From contig OX439001.1 of NCBI GenBank assembly GCA_949316495.1, positions 25,445,386-25,509,385 on the forward strand: a stretch of DNA of 64,000 nt, in the 5' to 3' direction. The notes under the pieces are model-generated. The model searched no databases and was not told the origin of the DNA. It worked only from the letters and a program-made list of their open reading frames with translations. The translations under genes and the position numbers were made by a program. This document shows, piece after piece, positions 47,280-60,561 of this stretch (the first letter of the stretch is position 1; each line of letters opens with the position of its first letter). The stretch comes from Amphiduros pacificus. Its lineage: Eukaryota; Annelida; Polychaeta; Phyllodocida; Hesionidae.

Positions 47280-49270
47280 AGATTGTATTTCACATAATGC
47301 ACTATATTTTAATCAGGAATTGCACTGTGAACCGATCATTCTGGTACTTGAATCATTTCCATGCACCAATTTCAAATATCCACAATTTGCACAAATCTAC
47401 TAATTGTCTCGAGAAATCCTTTTTAAATTCTCAAATTAACACATTTTGCAAAATAATGAAAATTAATATGTCAATGAAAATTAATATGTCATGGATAATA
47501 ATGGTGCTAATGTATATTGTGGCACCTTGTGGCACCAATGTAAAATTTTACTCCAAATTCCAGTCATTTCATGCGGATTTAATTTCATGAGGCATTGATT
47601 TTATGAAATAGTATTCTTAGGTAACATATAATTATGATCATTTGCACTGTACTCATTTGAAATGACCAAATTTTTATATGGTAGATATATCTAAAAAACA
47701 ACATCAAGAAATAAATTAATATAAATATGACTAAATTTCAATTTAACTAAAAGTTTTAGAGTGGAAAATCAATCAAATTAGTTCTGTCCATGAGAATATT
47801 CAAAGCTGTAATGATTAGTATAGTAAATTCTCCAACACAGTTTAAAAAATATATTCTTGGAATGCAAGATTCATACACATTTAATACATATGTGTAAGGG
47901 AAACTTGGACAGTTAATCTGCAAGCTGACAAGAGGTTAAAGAACAAGGGTTGATTGCTAGCTGGCTGGCTGACAAATGGGTGAGAGTGAATCACCCTGCT
48001 GTTGTGGCAACCAAGCTTGGACCTTTGATGCATCTCTTGTCACCTCTAGGTAAATAACTCTAAGCCTAGATAAGGTTATGGGGTGCAGCTAAACATGTTT
48101 ATTCCTCAAGATGGCATTATACAATTATATATTGTTGTATTTCAGTCGAGAAGTATATTGTGTGCTGACCATTCTGGTACTTGATTCATTTCCATTCATC
48201 ACACAGACGTGATTTTATTTAGAACAATTCAAATGTCAACAAATCAACCAATTGTCTTGAGAACCCTATTCAAATTAATTATTTACCACTGTTTTCTAAC
48301 ACTGGTACTGACCATTCCATTTTAATGTACGTCTTGTAATCCTTCTCTTAATAACAGGTCTTCATAACAGGTCTCCATTCAGTCTCACAGCCAGTTGACA
48401 CTTCAAATGATACTGTGGGCACAAATCCTTAGCAGAGACACAGACGGGCTTTACATTGCCTGGTCTGAATTATGGATTGATCAAGGTACTCAGCCTGTTG
48501 TTTCCCATTCGGTGCCCCTTTAATCCAAATAGATTTTACATTTTGATATGGTTTTCGACCTTATAGAAAATATGAATACAGCCTACATTTCTCATATATG
48601 CATTACCTGTGCTGTTTATTATCCCATTTAGTATTATGGAAGTCAAACAAGGCCAATTTTAAATGTCACTGAAAGTGCTCTGCAGGGTGCTTTCTGTACG
48701 TTCGCTCCTCCCACTGCTATAAACCCATTCCATGTGCTATGTCACTCATTCTCGCTGATGACAACATCCTTTCCCATGTTAAATACAGTTTAAAATGTAT
48801 AATTTGTTGGTTATTATATTCAGACAAGTGAGACATGTAAATACGGGTTTAAATGGTATAAACCCAAATGACAGTGGTATTAAATGATAACAAACGGTAT
48901 ATCTTACTTTACACAGACACCCAAGGTCCCGGTATGTTACCATGAGAACCATTGATTCCATAACAGCAGTCTGTTGTTAAATTATATTTCGGGCAGAATA
49001 CAAATTCACCATTTGTCAAACCATTTGTCATACTTATTTGTCCAGTTATTATTTAAAATTTTTGGTATAGATAACAGTAATTTACCAAATTAAACAAATA
49101 TATGGACAATCTGTTCGCACTAGAAAAGTGAATTCTTTTAATATCTTAAGGTCAAAATTCTAAATTGCCTGACTCTGGTCTTATCAATATGTATGAGCCT
49201 TTAGCAGTAATTAACATAAAATCAAACGGAGACAGTTTTACCTTTCTATTTTAACAATATTAAGTTAGCG
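47280..49270. other. Intergenic stretch with repeat fragments, no gene seen
   Basis: Contains a dispersed-repeat fragment at about 48033-48100 and a GCTGGCTGGCTGAC word near 47957, shared with about 54438. No supported exon. Confidence 0.45.
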
Positions 49271-49278
49271 CCATCCAT

Positions 49279-49509
49279 CCCCCCCGGGGGGGGGGGGGGT
49301 ACTCTCATAGTCAGCGTTAGCGGGGAAGCTGGGCTAAATAGGGTCCTTTTCACTTATATTTTCCCTAAGACGGGTTAAGATATTTTATCATTTTCCCTAA
49401 AACAGGGTACTGTTTTTTCAAATTTCTCCCTTAAACAGGGATCACAATCCCCTTTTCCAAAACTCCTCCTTCTGCATCATCCCTAAATGAGGGTATCAAA
49501 AATTTAACT

Positions 49510-49512
<3 letters not shown>
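49279..49512. mobile_element. Right-truncated copy of the 1624-1995 MITE
   Basis: Starts with 7 C, 14 G, TACTCTCATAGTCAGCGTTAG and follows the first copy to TAACTAGTC, then breaks off into a poly-C run. About 90% similar over 210 bp. The left end shows no clear flanking duplication with the right. Confidence 0.9.

Positions 49513-49554
<42 letters not shown>
49513..49554. repeat. 42-base poly-C homopolymer
   Basis: An uninterrupted run of 42 C at the point where the MITE's right half should be. It probably expanded from the C-rich right terminus after an internal deletion. Exact length is unreliable in most sequencing data. Confidence 0.95.
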
Positions 49555-49556
<2 letters not shown>

Positions 49557-49559
49557 ATC

Positions 49560-52500
49560 TCCATCCTTGAGAACTGGTAGACCTATAGTTGAGTAGTTGA
49601 GTAGTTTCTCAACAGAGGGCCGGAAAATGCAATGCCATTTATGAGCACATGTAATTCCACCAGAGGGCGACGAGGTAAATATTTACCAAAAGCAAAGAGC
49701 CTGAATCAACAAGAACTTCAGCTATGGGAACTTCAGCTGTGCCTCAAACACCGAGACCCTCATTGATATCTATCTATGAGTCCTCCACCGATCGGATTAG
49801 CAGAATCAGTTGGGAATCCCATGAAAGAGGCAGAAGGAAATCGCTACCTGGAAGATAAGGTAATTTTGTTTCATATACTAAAATAGTGTTGATGATAATT
49901 CCATCAACTCAATGTTTTGCCTTCCTGGAATGATGTGACACGCCAGGGGTTGACACATGTTGGTACAACTGTTAAGTGGGCCTGTTAACAGTGAGTGGAG
50001 TTCATCCCCCTGTGGTCGAGAACTTTCCTGACAAAAAGATGCCTAAAATAGGGTTTCGTTGACCATAGAAAGCGACCGGTATAGACCATCTTATGTTTAG
50101 TTGAAGATATCACAGACACAGGATGCATGGGGTTGGGAGGATGACACATTATAGTTGACTACTCAGATACAGAACTTGTCAGCCACCAGTTTCGGTAGTA
50201 GACCGTGACTGGCAGCGGCTCAGAGGGTCCTCTCAAGCTCAGCTTCCAGCAAAGCCAAACTGCCCAAAGCCAAAGCCAAAGCCAAAGGTAGGGAAGTCGA
50301 AACAATAGCTCATGGGATTCTGAGTGGTGCTTTTTTCACTAAACATGGGCCATGTTTACAGTCATGAGTTTACAGTTTAGTAGTCATGACATCCACTCCC
50401 TAAATAACTAGCCCTTTCCTTAGCTTAGGATATTTTCTGCTATATTTTATTTGCATTTTAAACATTTTTGAGCAACTTAGGGGCAGTTTTTAGCGTGAAA
50501 TGGCCGCTGGACCCAAAATAAACGGTACCTGGATGATTTGAGCGTTTACCAGTATGAGCGTGGGACGTTATGAGCGTTCACATGAGCATATATTCAATTG
50601 ACATAAGGTGGAAATCAAGACATTGAACTCATTTTTAAATTTCACTTTACCATTGGTTTTTAAGCTATATTTTTACCACAAATTATAGAATTAAATGTTA
50701 TTTATCAATCGTGAGTGTTGAGAAATGAAGATTGACACACTGGTAGATAGCTGGCAATATCCAGTGTTCTCTGCTCAAAATGTTCTCTGTGGGGTACTTG
50801 ATTGGTACTTTGATTGGGGACAGATTACAGTACTTGACCACCGGGCAAGTGGAACAGATGTATCAAGTTGCCCGGACTTGCCCGACAGGTGTGAAATATA
50901 CCTCCGGGCAAGCGGGCAACTGGCTAATGTCGAGGCCTGTATTTCAACATATTTAGAAAAATGTTAAAATAAGTGCAAAAAAACGCAATAAAAACTAACC
51001 GCACTGCGATTTGGAAAAGCCATTTTCAGTGTGTCACCTTTGTCAATATCTGAGCCAATTGACAACGCAACTTCAACAGCTGATAACTTTGGTAATTTTT
51101 AATATTTCTTTCTCAAATTTTCACATATTATCATTTCAACTATGCAGATTGTGATTCTATAATTTATATTACATTTGGGTGAATATTTCTATGTGAAGAA
51201 AAAAACTTTCAATAAAGGATAAAGTGTGTCACCTTGTGGAAATCTATTGCCATGATTTATGGCTTCTGACCACAGGACTTCCATTCCACTTGACCAGTCA
51301 AAGTACCCCACAGAGGACAGAGAAAGCTGCTGACCACATCACAAGGATGACACCTGATAAGAGAAAAACTTTGGTCCACATTGATTACCCCTGCCTCCCT
51401 AACTCTGACCTAGATAAAGTAATGGGGTGGAGCTAAACATATATCAACTCCTCATGTTTGCATCAGTGTGTAAGATCTGACACCTGAATGCTGGGTGAGG
51501 ATCACATATGGGTCACAGTATGGTGCCCAGTAGCACACTGCAGCCTCTTGTAACTTAATCGTTAATTGGTTAATTACCCTATACTTGTGGTCGAGTGGGA
51601 GAACTACAGGGCTCAACACTGATTATAAGAGATTGTCATTTTCAATGCTTAGCGTGCTTGGTTGTTTTGTGTCTGGACTAGCATATTAATTTTTATTAGT
51701 TCATCTAAAACAAATTGAATAAAACTGTGCTGTACAACTATTCTTACCATCAAACTACTCTTCAAGTGCAACAAGATATGACCATTTAGTTACTAAACAT
51801 CTATTGTGCCAATTGTGAACCCTGGTCTTGGCTTGTCAGCCAGTCACATATTAGTGGGCCCCCTCAGAGGCAACGTTTTCCACCCCCAGGGTGGCAATTA
51901 GGGATAATACGTGTATATATATATAATGTGTATACCCTGAACTTTGTGTTCAAAGCTTTCAATAAACTTTGCTCAAGTGATCAGTGATCTAATGCAAACA
52001 CAAGTTTGCTTACAGTGGAGTACCTCTAGATTTGGCTTATAGAGGCCAGCTTGTCCATTTGTATTTGTGTATTGGTACAGGCCAAATAGTACAGGCCAAA
52101 TCTTTGGTACAGGAGGATAAATAGAGACACCCATCAATATCCATGCTGATACCCCAGTCATATTTACACCCAGGCAATGCTTTTTTTTACATTCCTATAC
52201 CATGCAGACAAAGAAAAAGCAGTGATAACATCATGGCTTGATGATGTCATCAGTGACAAAACAGAAGGTTCAACATGTTGACATTATCATTGCCAATCAA
52301 TAAGTGATTTTTTTTTGTATTGTTGGTTTGATTACATGAAATTAATTTCTGTCCGTAGCATAAGCATTCTGTCATGTTTTCAAGGGTGAAATGTGTCTGA
52401 GACAGAGGTATCATTAGAGGTGTTGTCTTACAAAATGGCAAAATTAGAACATCATTAGACCTCATAAACAATTCATTATTATCTGACATGCTTAGGCACT

Positions 52501-53130
52501 TAATATATTACCACAAAATGGAGCTACTGGGTATGGTACTGACCCCCATGTGACCTCATTCAGCATTCAGGTTGTAAGGTCCCCATCTTATGTCTATCTT
52601 GGGCTCAGGTATACACAACCTCCCATACAGGAGTTCTGATAGTTATTTCTAAAAGGACAAACTCAACAGGCCTTCATGCATTGCAAGCTGGAACTAAAGT
52701 GATTTATTTTACCAAAAGTAATTGTTTGTTAGTGTGAGTCAGTTAGCTAAGAATGCAATCAAGCCTGGCTGCCTGGGAATTGGTCCTATCACAGTAATTG
52801 ACTTGATGCAGAATGTAGTTCTAACAAAGCAATCAAAGTGACTGCTCTGTCGAGGCACAGACAATGGCAGGGCAATAAAAGGTATCATAAAAGTCGTTTA
52901 ACTTTTAAAACAGAGAGAATCTTGAAATATAGGATGGGTTAAGTTCACATATAAGATGTGTTTTAAAAGGGAAATATCCAGAGATTTCAGAGTGATTTTA
53001 ATAATACAATATTTGTTATAAATTATATTCAGTAAATAATGAACATAATTAAATGTCATCAAATATATAGTTAATAGATATTATAAAAATGTAAAATATA
53101 TCTTGCATATATAATCAATATAAAATCAGG
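49560..53130. other. Intergenic stretch with repeat fragments, no gene seen
   Basis: Holds AAAGCCAAAGCCAAAGCCAAA at about 50264-50288, a dispersed-repeat copy at 51230-51445 and another family (reverse of 58025-58310) at about 51440-51640. The open frame at 50725-50967 has no recognisable domain or splice context. Confidence 0.4.
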
Positions 53131-53138
53131 GATTTTAC

Positions 53139-53930
53139 TGTGTCAGATCGTACCAGCTGTACATTTACATCTGATCTTACATATTGATACAGAGAGGAGG
53201 AGTTTACAGTATAATGTAGGATATAGATTACACACCCAGAGACTCTTGAAACATATAGACATTCATAGACAATCACGAACGCTATTGATGGTTGATGCAT
53301 CACTATAACCACCACACTGAGAGATCACGTGCAGGCGGACGAGCCCATGTCGGATATGCAGGCAGGACGAGTCCATCCCGTACAGACGGACGAGCCCATG
53401 TCGGATATGCAGGCAGGACGAGTCCATCCCGTACAGGTGGACGAGCCTATGTCGGATACGCTGGCAAGACGAGTCCATTCGGTGTCGCGTAGGGAAGCCA
53501 CGCAGGCAAACTCCACACATGACGCGCAGTGATCCTTTAAAAGGGCCCGCAACCGTTGGATCCGGGGGATAGAGAAGCAGAGATCCAGCGACCACTTGCC
53601 ACAGAAGATCCACGACTCTCAGTATAGTGACTGCATAGACTTGGGTGTTTTGTGTATAGACAGGATCTCATAAGTATCATGCATTTGGGTAGTTCACATG
53701 CCTCGCTCATTGCCATGCCGGCCTAGCCAGACAAGGAAGACTCACAGCACCGAATAAAGGTAACTATTGTGTCGTGTATATCCTGTGTCTGCAGTCCTTA
53801 TTACCTGCCACCTTCACCTGGGTAGATAGGGTAGCTAGGATCCGTGCCCCGACTCACAGCCAGCGAGTTAGCGAGTTATACTTATTGTACAGTACAGTAC
53901 GGTAGAGTAGAGTATCTATCTATGGTAGAG
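53139..53930. other. Possible LTR-like segment with GC-rich core
   Basis: A compositional island with TGTCAGATCGTACC at its left, a 51-bp tandem repeat, an AATAAAGG signal near 53754 and TGTCGTGTATATCCTGTGTC after it, an order reminiscent of a solitary LTR. Neither border nor a flanking duplication could be fixed, so the identity is a guess. If real it is a fossil without coding parts. Confidence 0.25.
53334..53484. repeat. 51-bp GC-rich tandem repeat, three copies
   Basis: GGACGAGCCCATGTCGGATA, GCAGGCAGGACGAGTCC and ATCCCGTACAG recur with starts near 53336, 53387 and 53438. The third copy is diverged. All frames are open here because 51 is a multiple of three, which explains the overlapping ORFs. 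Confidence 0.95.
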
Positions 53931-54923
53931 TATTGATCCCCCGTCCACGTCCCCCAACTACTGATACTCGCCATCAGTGGGTAACAATAACACTATGTGA
54001 AATTGAGAAATATTAAACAGGTTTTTATAGCAAACATTACAAGGGGTGTGTTGATATGTTTGCATGAATGATGTAAGGGGTATTGCAAATGATGTAGTGA
54101 GTACTGTTGACATATTAATTACTGACAGATGAAATAGCCAACCCCTGTGGGATTGCAAGTCTGCAGCTCCTTGACCCCAGCCACCAAGGTCTGGTCTGTT
54201 CACAGGTTCAGACAGGAGGGGAGGGGGTAAGTAGATAGAGGGTGGCAATCAGGGATATGATCCAGTTTTGAGCCCTACTTATATTAAACAAAACGTCCAT
54301 TAAAACTTAAGAGTAATATTACTCTAAGATTAAAATGGAATGGCCAGTACATTTCATCCCACTTTAAAACTGTTGTACAAGTGTAAGGTGACAGGAAATA
54401 TGGTCAGAGAGGGTGAGGAACAAGGTTGATTGCAAGCTGGCTGGCTGCCAAGTTTACCCTCTTGCTTCTGACGCCTCACTCGCATTTGTGGACATCATCC
54501 CTGTGAATACCACTACACAAGGAAAATAGTTTCATGCATGTTATGCTGAAATTACATGTTCCCTTTTGAAAAGTCACATTTATTATCAGCATGAAAATAC
54601 AAAGATACAGTTAATAAAAATATATTTCTTTGGATGCAATACAAAAAAATCAAGAAATTGATCAGAGTCAAGTGGTGTGTTTTGATTGATCTACACGGCA
54701 GTGTGTCAGGAGTTCATTCAAGTCTTATTTGTTTACTATATATTTGCCTATATATAAAGTACATTAGAGCACTGTAAATATTCAACTCGCAGCAGATGCA
54801 GTTCTGACATATTTCTGGTGTGACATGGTAGAAGCTGAGTAGAAGTTGCACTGGTGAGAAATGCCTCACATAAAATTTCCCCTCAGCAGGTCCTCAAGCC
54901 AACTCCATATGCAATCCAGTACA

Positions 54924-55000
54924 TACCGTAAATGACCATATATAAGAGGAAGTTAATGTTTGGGGGAGGGCGTCTTTTACACGAGGGCAACCTGTGGATG
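54924..55000. mobile_element. Decayed copy of the TACCGTATTTACTCG foldback element
   Basis: TACCGTAAATGACC..TATAAGAGG, AGTTAATGTTTGGGGG and CGTCTTTTACACGAGGGC match 55450-55544 and 60562-60660. The right terminus is lost. Confidence 0.6.
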
Positions 55001-55179
55001 GTGATTTACGAAAAGAATAATATGCTTACGCAACACGAGATCGCCAATTGGGAACCCGGAAGTGATGGGGGAGGCTCTTGTTTTTGGCGCAGAAACGATT
55101 GCTTACTCATATTGAAATATTAATATATTGCGCAAGAATAGATGGTTTTGTTCTAATATTGGGTAAATACCTTTATTTT

Positions 55180-56800
55180 TTTTATTAAAAGGCAATTAAA
55201 ATCGATCTGCTTATGTCCGATGTCTATTATTTCGAAACACTTAGTTTTGACTTTGTTTTCACTGATTCCAATAATCAACATTCACAGTTCTGCATTTTGT
55301 CTTGTCTTCTCTTTTTGACAGAAAAGCTTTCACATGCGGATTGATTTTAATTGCATTTTAAATGATAAATAATGAAAACGCTTTGTTTTGACGCAAGGAC
55401 GTGAAGAAATTCTCGACCTGAGAAGTGTAATTGTGATAATATAAAGTAAATACCGTATTTACTCGTGTATAAGACGAGGTTTTTTTCCAAAAACTCTTAG
55501 TTAATGTTTAGGGGGTCGTCTTATACACGAGAGTATTTACGGTAAAACGTAAATACAGTAAAACGTAAATAAGATGTTCATATTTTCGAAATAACGAATA
55601 TCAGACTTAGCAGATTGATTTTAATTGCGTTTTAAATGATAAATAAAGGTATTTACCCAATATTATCACAAATTGTTCGAGAACAGAACAAAACCATCAA
55701 TCCATTTAAAACGCAATTAAAATCGATCCACGTGTGAAAGCATTTCTGTCAAAAAGGGAAGACACGACTCAAAGCAGTGGAAACAAACTGTGAACGCTGA
55801 TAATTGGTATCAGTGAAAATTTACTAATTTTCACACCACATCAAAGGCAGAATTGAATTGTGCGATATATTTAAATAATAATATTAACAGACATAGAAGT
55901 AAAACGTAAATACGATGTCCGTGACGTAGCGGATCGTTTGGCCACGTAACTGACAAGTCATGATCATTGACTTTGCAGATTTGCCACAGAATTTAACGGA
56001 TCGATTTTACTTGCGTTTTAAACGATAAATAAAGGTATTTACCCAATATTTTTGGTCTATTATTTCGAAACGCTTTGTTTTGACTTTGTTCTCACTGATT
56101 TCAATTATCAGCGTTAACAGTTTTGCATTTCGTCTTTGTTTCCACTGCTTTGAGTTGTGTCTTCCCTGTTGACAGAAATGCTTTCACACGTGGATCGATT
56201 TTATTTGCGTTTTAAATGATAAATAAAGGTATATACATAATATTATCACAAATTACGTTTTGCAGGTCGAGAACAGAACAAAACCATCCATTATTGCGCA
56301 ATATATTAACAATCATTTTCGCGCTAAAAACAAGAGCCTCTTCACGTCACTTCCGCCTTTCAAAATTGCGACCATGTGTTGCGTTGAGTCGTGTCTTCCT
56401 TGTTGACAGAAATGCTTTCACACGCAGATAGATTTTAATTGCATTTCAAATGATAAATAATGAAAACGCTTTGTTTTGAAAACGCTTTGTTTTGAGGCTA
56501 AAATCAATGATGTGGAGAAATTCTCGACGTAATTGTGATAATATTAAGTACATACCTTTATTTATCATTTAAAACGCAATTAAAATCGATCAGCTACGGA
56601 TATGAAAGTTCAATTTGACATGTTGGCTGCTCCACTTTTGTCTCGTGGGCACCCAGACGCTAAGATAAAGGACGTCACGTACATCGTATTACGTTTTGTG
56701 ATAATATTGGGTAAATACCTTTATTTATCATTTAAAACGCAATCAAAATCAATCCGCTACGTCTGATATCCGTTATTTCGAAAATATGAACATCGTATTT
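55180..56800. repeat. Patchwork of inverted and direct copies of an AT-rich repeat
   Basis: The block CGATTTTAATTGCGTTTTAA, ATGATAAATAAAGGTATTTA, CCCAATATTATCACAA and its reverse complement occur at least seven times. So do TTTGACAGAAATGCTTTCACA and TTATTTCGAAACGCTTTG. Copies face both ways, so it is a scrambled nest of related elements, not a clean tandem array. Confidence 0.75.
55450..55544. mobile_element. 95-bp foldback MITE
   Basis: TACCGTATTTACTCGTGTAT at the left and the near-exact reverse complement at the right (ACACGAGAGTATTTACGGTA) form a hairpin with a short loop containing AGTTAATGTTTAGGGGG. It is the prototype of a family with copies at 54924, 56807, 57130 and 60562. Confidence 0.88.
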
Positions 56801-56806
56801 ACGTTT

Positions 56807-57040
56807 TACCGTATATACTCGTGTATAAGACGGCTAATATCTTATATCGTAAGCATATTTACGTTTCACTTTTAAAATGACCGCCAAGCTTCAGCTGAGG
56901 CTTGAATGGTAGCAGAGCCGATATCTCAAGAAAAACCAACTCGTCTTATATTCGGAAATTGGTTTTTTTCAAGTAAAATAACCTCAATTTTGGGGGGTCT
57001 TCTTATACACGAGTCGGCTTATACACGAGTAAATACGGTA
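56807..57040. mobile_element. 234-bp foldback MITE, longer variant
   Basis: TACCGTATATACTCGTGTAT to ACACGAGTAAATACGGTA are inverted ends. The interior carries GCATATTTACGTTTCACTTT, AATGACCGCC and TCGTCTTATATTCGGAAATTGG, which are also in the next copy. Confidence 0.85.
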
Positions 57041-57129
57041 CCTTTATTTATCATTTAAAACACAATTAAAATCGATCCGCTATGTCCGATTTCCATTATT
57101 TCCAAAATACGAACATCGTATTTACGTTT

Positions 57130-57351
57130 TACAGTAAATACTGGGGTATAAGACCATTGAGATCTTGTTGCGTAAGCATATTTATGTTTCACTTTAAAAA
57201 TGGCTGCCAAACTTGAATGATGGCAGTGCCGATGTCTCGAGAAAAAAACGACTCGTCTTATATTTGGAAATTGGACTTTTCAAGCAAAATAACCTCAATA
57301 TTTGGGGGACGTCTAAAACACGAGTCGTCTTATATACGACTAAATACCGTA
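57130..57351. mobile_element. 222-bp foldback MITE, second long variant
   Basis: Ends TACAGTAAATACTGGGGTAT and ATACGACTAAATACCGTA. The interior is parallel to 56807-57040 with about 85% similarity. Confidence 0.8.
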
Positions 57352-57479
57352 AGTCAGAATTTGGGAGGCAGGGGGTAAATTATAATTAAAATCCTATGGC
57401 ATGCCATTAAAGGATTACACAGTTCTGTATTTTGTCTCACCATTCATTGGTTGAATAGTCTTATCAACCCAGTAGTCAG

Positions 57480-60110
57480 CATTGCTTGAACAGTGAGGGA
57501 GGAGAAAATTACTCAAAATTTCTTCTATGAAACATGACCTTCACCTACTTTTCAAGGTCACAGGGTCAATGGTATCATGAAATCCCCATCATTGCAATAA
57601 CTCAAGAACAAATGATGGCAACCTTTTGAGACTTGACACATACAAGCAACTGGTGAAAACCCCAGACGAGTATGATGGACGGTGACCTTCACCTTCTTTT
57701 CAATGTCACAGGGACAATTATTTGAAATCCCAAGCATCACAATAACTCAAGAACAATGATGGCAGCTTTATTAGATTAACACACATGTACAAGCATCTGA
57801 TTTAGACCTCAGACTTTTTAACCCTCAGCCCCTGATGTAATCAGGCTGAGGGTATTGCAGTACTCCTGGCATGGGTAGGGATGGGCCCCGGTAACTGAAG
57901 AGTCCCGGGAACCCATCGGTTTCTCATATTTTGGAACCGTCCCGGTTCTTTCTACTTGAATGGATTCTTGGAACCGGTATTGTACTAACCTACATTATTA
58001 TCTATTATAATCAGTGTTGAGCCCTGAAGTTCCCCCACTTGACCACGAGCCTATAGGGTAATTAACAAATTAAGTTACAAGAAGCTGGGGTGTGCTACTG
58101 GGCACCATACTGTGACCCACATGTGACCCTCACCCAGCATTCAGGTGTCAGATCTTACACTTTGATGCAAACATGAGGAGTTGTTTACAGTGTAGCATCA
58201 TGTGAAATGTGAGTACTGTTTGTATATTAATTACTGAGATAACAAGCCCCTATGGATTGTAAGTCTGCAGCTCCACTACCCCAGTCACCGAGGCCTGGCC
58301 TGCAGATAGGCTTCAGACAAAACTATTTGGGATAATATGGTAAACCTTTTTTATTGAGTTCAAAAAGGTTTTTTTTTGCACTTTCAATTTTATTTGTACA
58401 GTACAGTATTATTCAATATATTTAAGATGAACTAATAAAAATGAATAAGTCAGTCCAGACACAAAACAACTAAGGATGTTTACTATTGAAAATGATAGTC
58501 TTTTAACATGCCCTGTAGTTCCCCCACTTGACCACATGCCTGTAGGGTAATTAACCAATTAAGTCTGGGGTGTGCTACTGGGCACCATACTGTGACCCAT
58601 ATGTGACCCTCACTCAGCATTCTGGTGTCAGATCTTACACATTGATGCAACATGGGGAATTATTTACAGTGTAACATCACTTGAAATTGAGAAAAATTAA
58701 ACAGTACAAGGGGTGTGTTTTCTTTGATATGTTTGCATGAGTATTGCAAGTGAAGCTGTAAGTACTGTTTACATAATTACCGAGATAGCAAACCCCTGTG
58801 GATTGTAAGCCTGCAGCTCCACTACCCCAGCCACCAAGGCCTGGGTGGCAGAGGGGGAGGGGCGGCAGTAATTAGGTAGAGGGCGGCTATTAGCAAACAT
58901 CCTTGTCATCGCGATAACTCGAGAACAAATGATGACAGCTTCATGAAACTTGACACACATAAGCAACTGGTGAAAACCTCAGACGAGTTTGACGGACATC
59001 GACCTCGGCCTATTTTTCAAGGTCACAGGGACAATTATATGAAATCTCAAGAATCGCAATAACTCAAGAACAAATGATGGTAGCTTTATGAAATTCAACA
59101 CACATAAGCATATGGTGAAGACCTCAGAATTTTGTTTGTGAAACATGACCTTTACCTACTTTTCAAGGTCACAGGGACAATTATGTGAAATATCAAAAAT
59201 CGCAATAACTCAAGAACAAATGATTGTAGCTTTCTGAGGTATAACACACATAATCACTGGGTGAAAACCTCTGACGAGTTTGGTGGACGGTTACCTTGAC
59301 CTATTTCTCAAGGTCACAGGGTCAATTATATGAAATCCCAAGCATCAGCTTTATGAGATTTGACACACATAAGCATCTGGTGAAGACCTCAAACATTTTT
59401 GTATGGAACATGACCTTCACCTACTTTTCAAGGTCACAGGGACAATTATGTGAAATCCTCATCATTGCAAAAACTCTAGAACAAATGATGGCAGCTTTAA
59501 GAGACTTGACATACATACGCATCTGGTGAAGACTTCAAACTTTATATGTTTTATGAAACATGACCTTCACCTACTTTTCAAGGTGACAGGGACAATTATG
59601 TGAAATCCCGATCATTGTGATACCTCGATAATAAATGATGGCAGCTTTATGAGACTTGACACACATAAGCATCTGGTAAATACCCCAAAAGAGTTTGATG
59701 AGTGGTGACCTTAACCTACTTTTCAAGGTCACAGGGACAATTAATTGAAATCCGGATCATTGTGATACCTCGATAATAAATGATGGCAGCTTTATGAGAC
59801 TTGACACACATAAGCATTTGGTAAAGACCCCAAAAGAGTTTGATGAATGGTGACCTTACTTTTCAAGGTCACAGGGACAATTATGTAAAATCCTGATCAT
59901 TGTTATAACTCAAAAACAAATGATCGCAGCTTTATGAGACTTGGCACACACAAGCATTTGGTGAAGACCCCAGATGAGTTTGATGGACGGTAACCTTCAC
60001 CTGCTTTTCAAGGTCACAGGCCCATCATCTCAATAATTCTAGAGTAAATGATGAAAGTTTCATGATACTTGATACACATAAGCTATCAAAGGAAGTAGAT
60101 GTGCACTATT
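57480..60110. repeat. ~145-bp satellite with paired TGACCTT and AAGGTCA, split by another repeat
   Basis: AAGGTCACAGG words at 57554, 59019, 59165, 59310, 59430, 59580 (variant), 59725, 59865 and 60010, mostly 140-150 bp apart. Each unit reads TGACCTTCACCTACTTTTCA then AGGTCACAGGGACAATTATG, ACTC(A/G)AGAACAAATGATGG and CAGCTTTATGAGACTTGACA. A foreign block at about 57785-58890 interrupts the array. Confidence 0.92.
57785..58890. repeat. Dispersed repeat pair inserted in the 145-bp satellite
   Basis: Two diverged direct copies (about 58025-58310 and 58504-58860) share TTCCCCCACTTGACCAC, GGGTAATTAAC, GTGTGCTACTGGGCACCATA, GTGTCAGATCTTACAC and CTGCAGCTCCACTACCCCAG. A reverse-oriented copy lies at 51440-51640 and part of another at about 53990-54200. 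Confidence 0.75.
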
Positions 60111-60119
60111 ATGTTTTTT

Positions 60120-60560
60120 TTTACCCCTGCATCAATTGGCCTTGGTGCAGTGACGTTTTGTTCATAAATATTGTGTGGAGCGAATGTTGTGCAGTAAGTT
60201 ACCAGGGCTGAGGGTTGATGCATCTCTGATGCCTATGTTTTTATGTCACCAAACATTTAAGATGTCACTTTTTATAATAAGCTTAATAATTTTTTTTAGA
60301 TAAATAAAAAATCACTAATCGGTGTATTACTTCCAAACCAAAGAATATTTTAATGACCTAAACATAAAAAATCAACTGTTATGATGTGCATTATTATATG
60401 CTTTAACTTTTTGGCAATTTCAATTTCAGAATTAATATGAGGAATGCATTGCACAAACAAGTTATAGTAACAAAACATACTTTTTCTGAGGTTTAATGAA
60501 ATATCCAGGATGGTGATGATGTCATACACAAGATAATCCAGAAAAAATCTAGAAAAATAA
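60120..60560. other. Short intergenic stretch, no gene seen
   Basis: AT-rich with no recognised feature. Confidence 0.45.
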
Positions 60561-60561
60561 T

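Noticed and set aside
53263-53613. Overlapping open frames on both strands (116, 75, 67 and 66 codons)
   Set aside because: The 51-bp repeat keeps frames open in several phases; no splice signals or domain.
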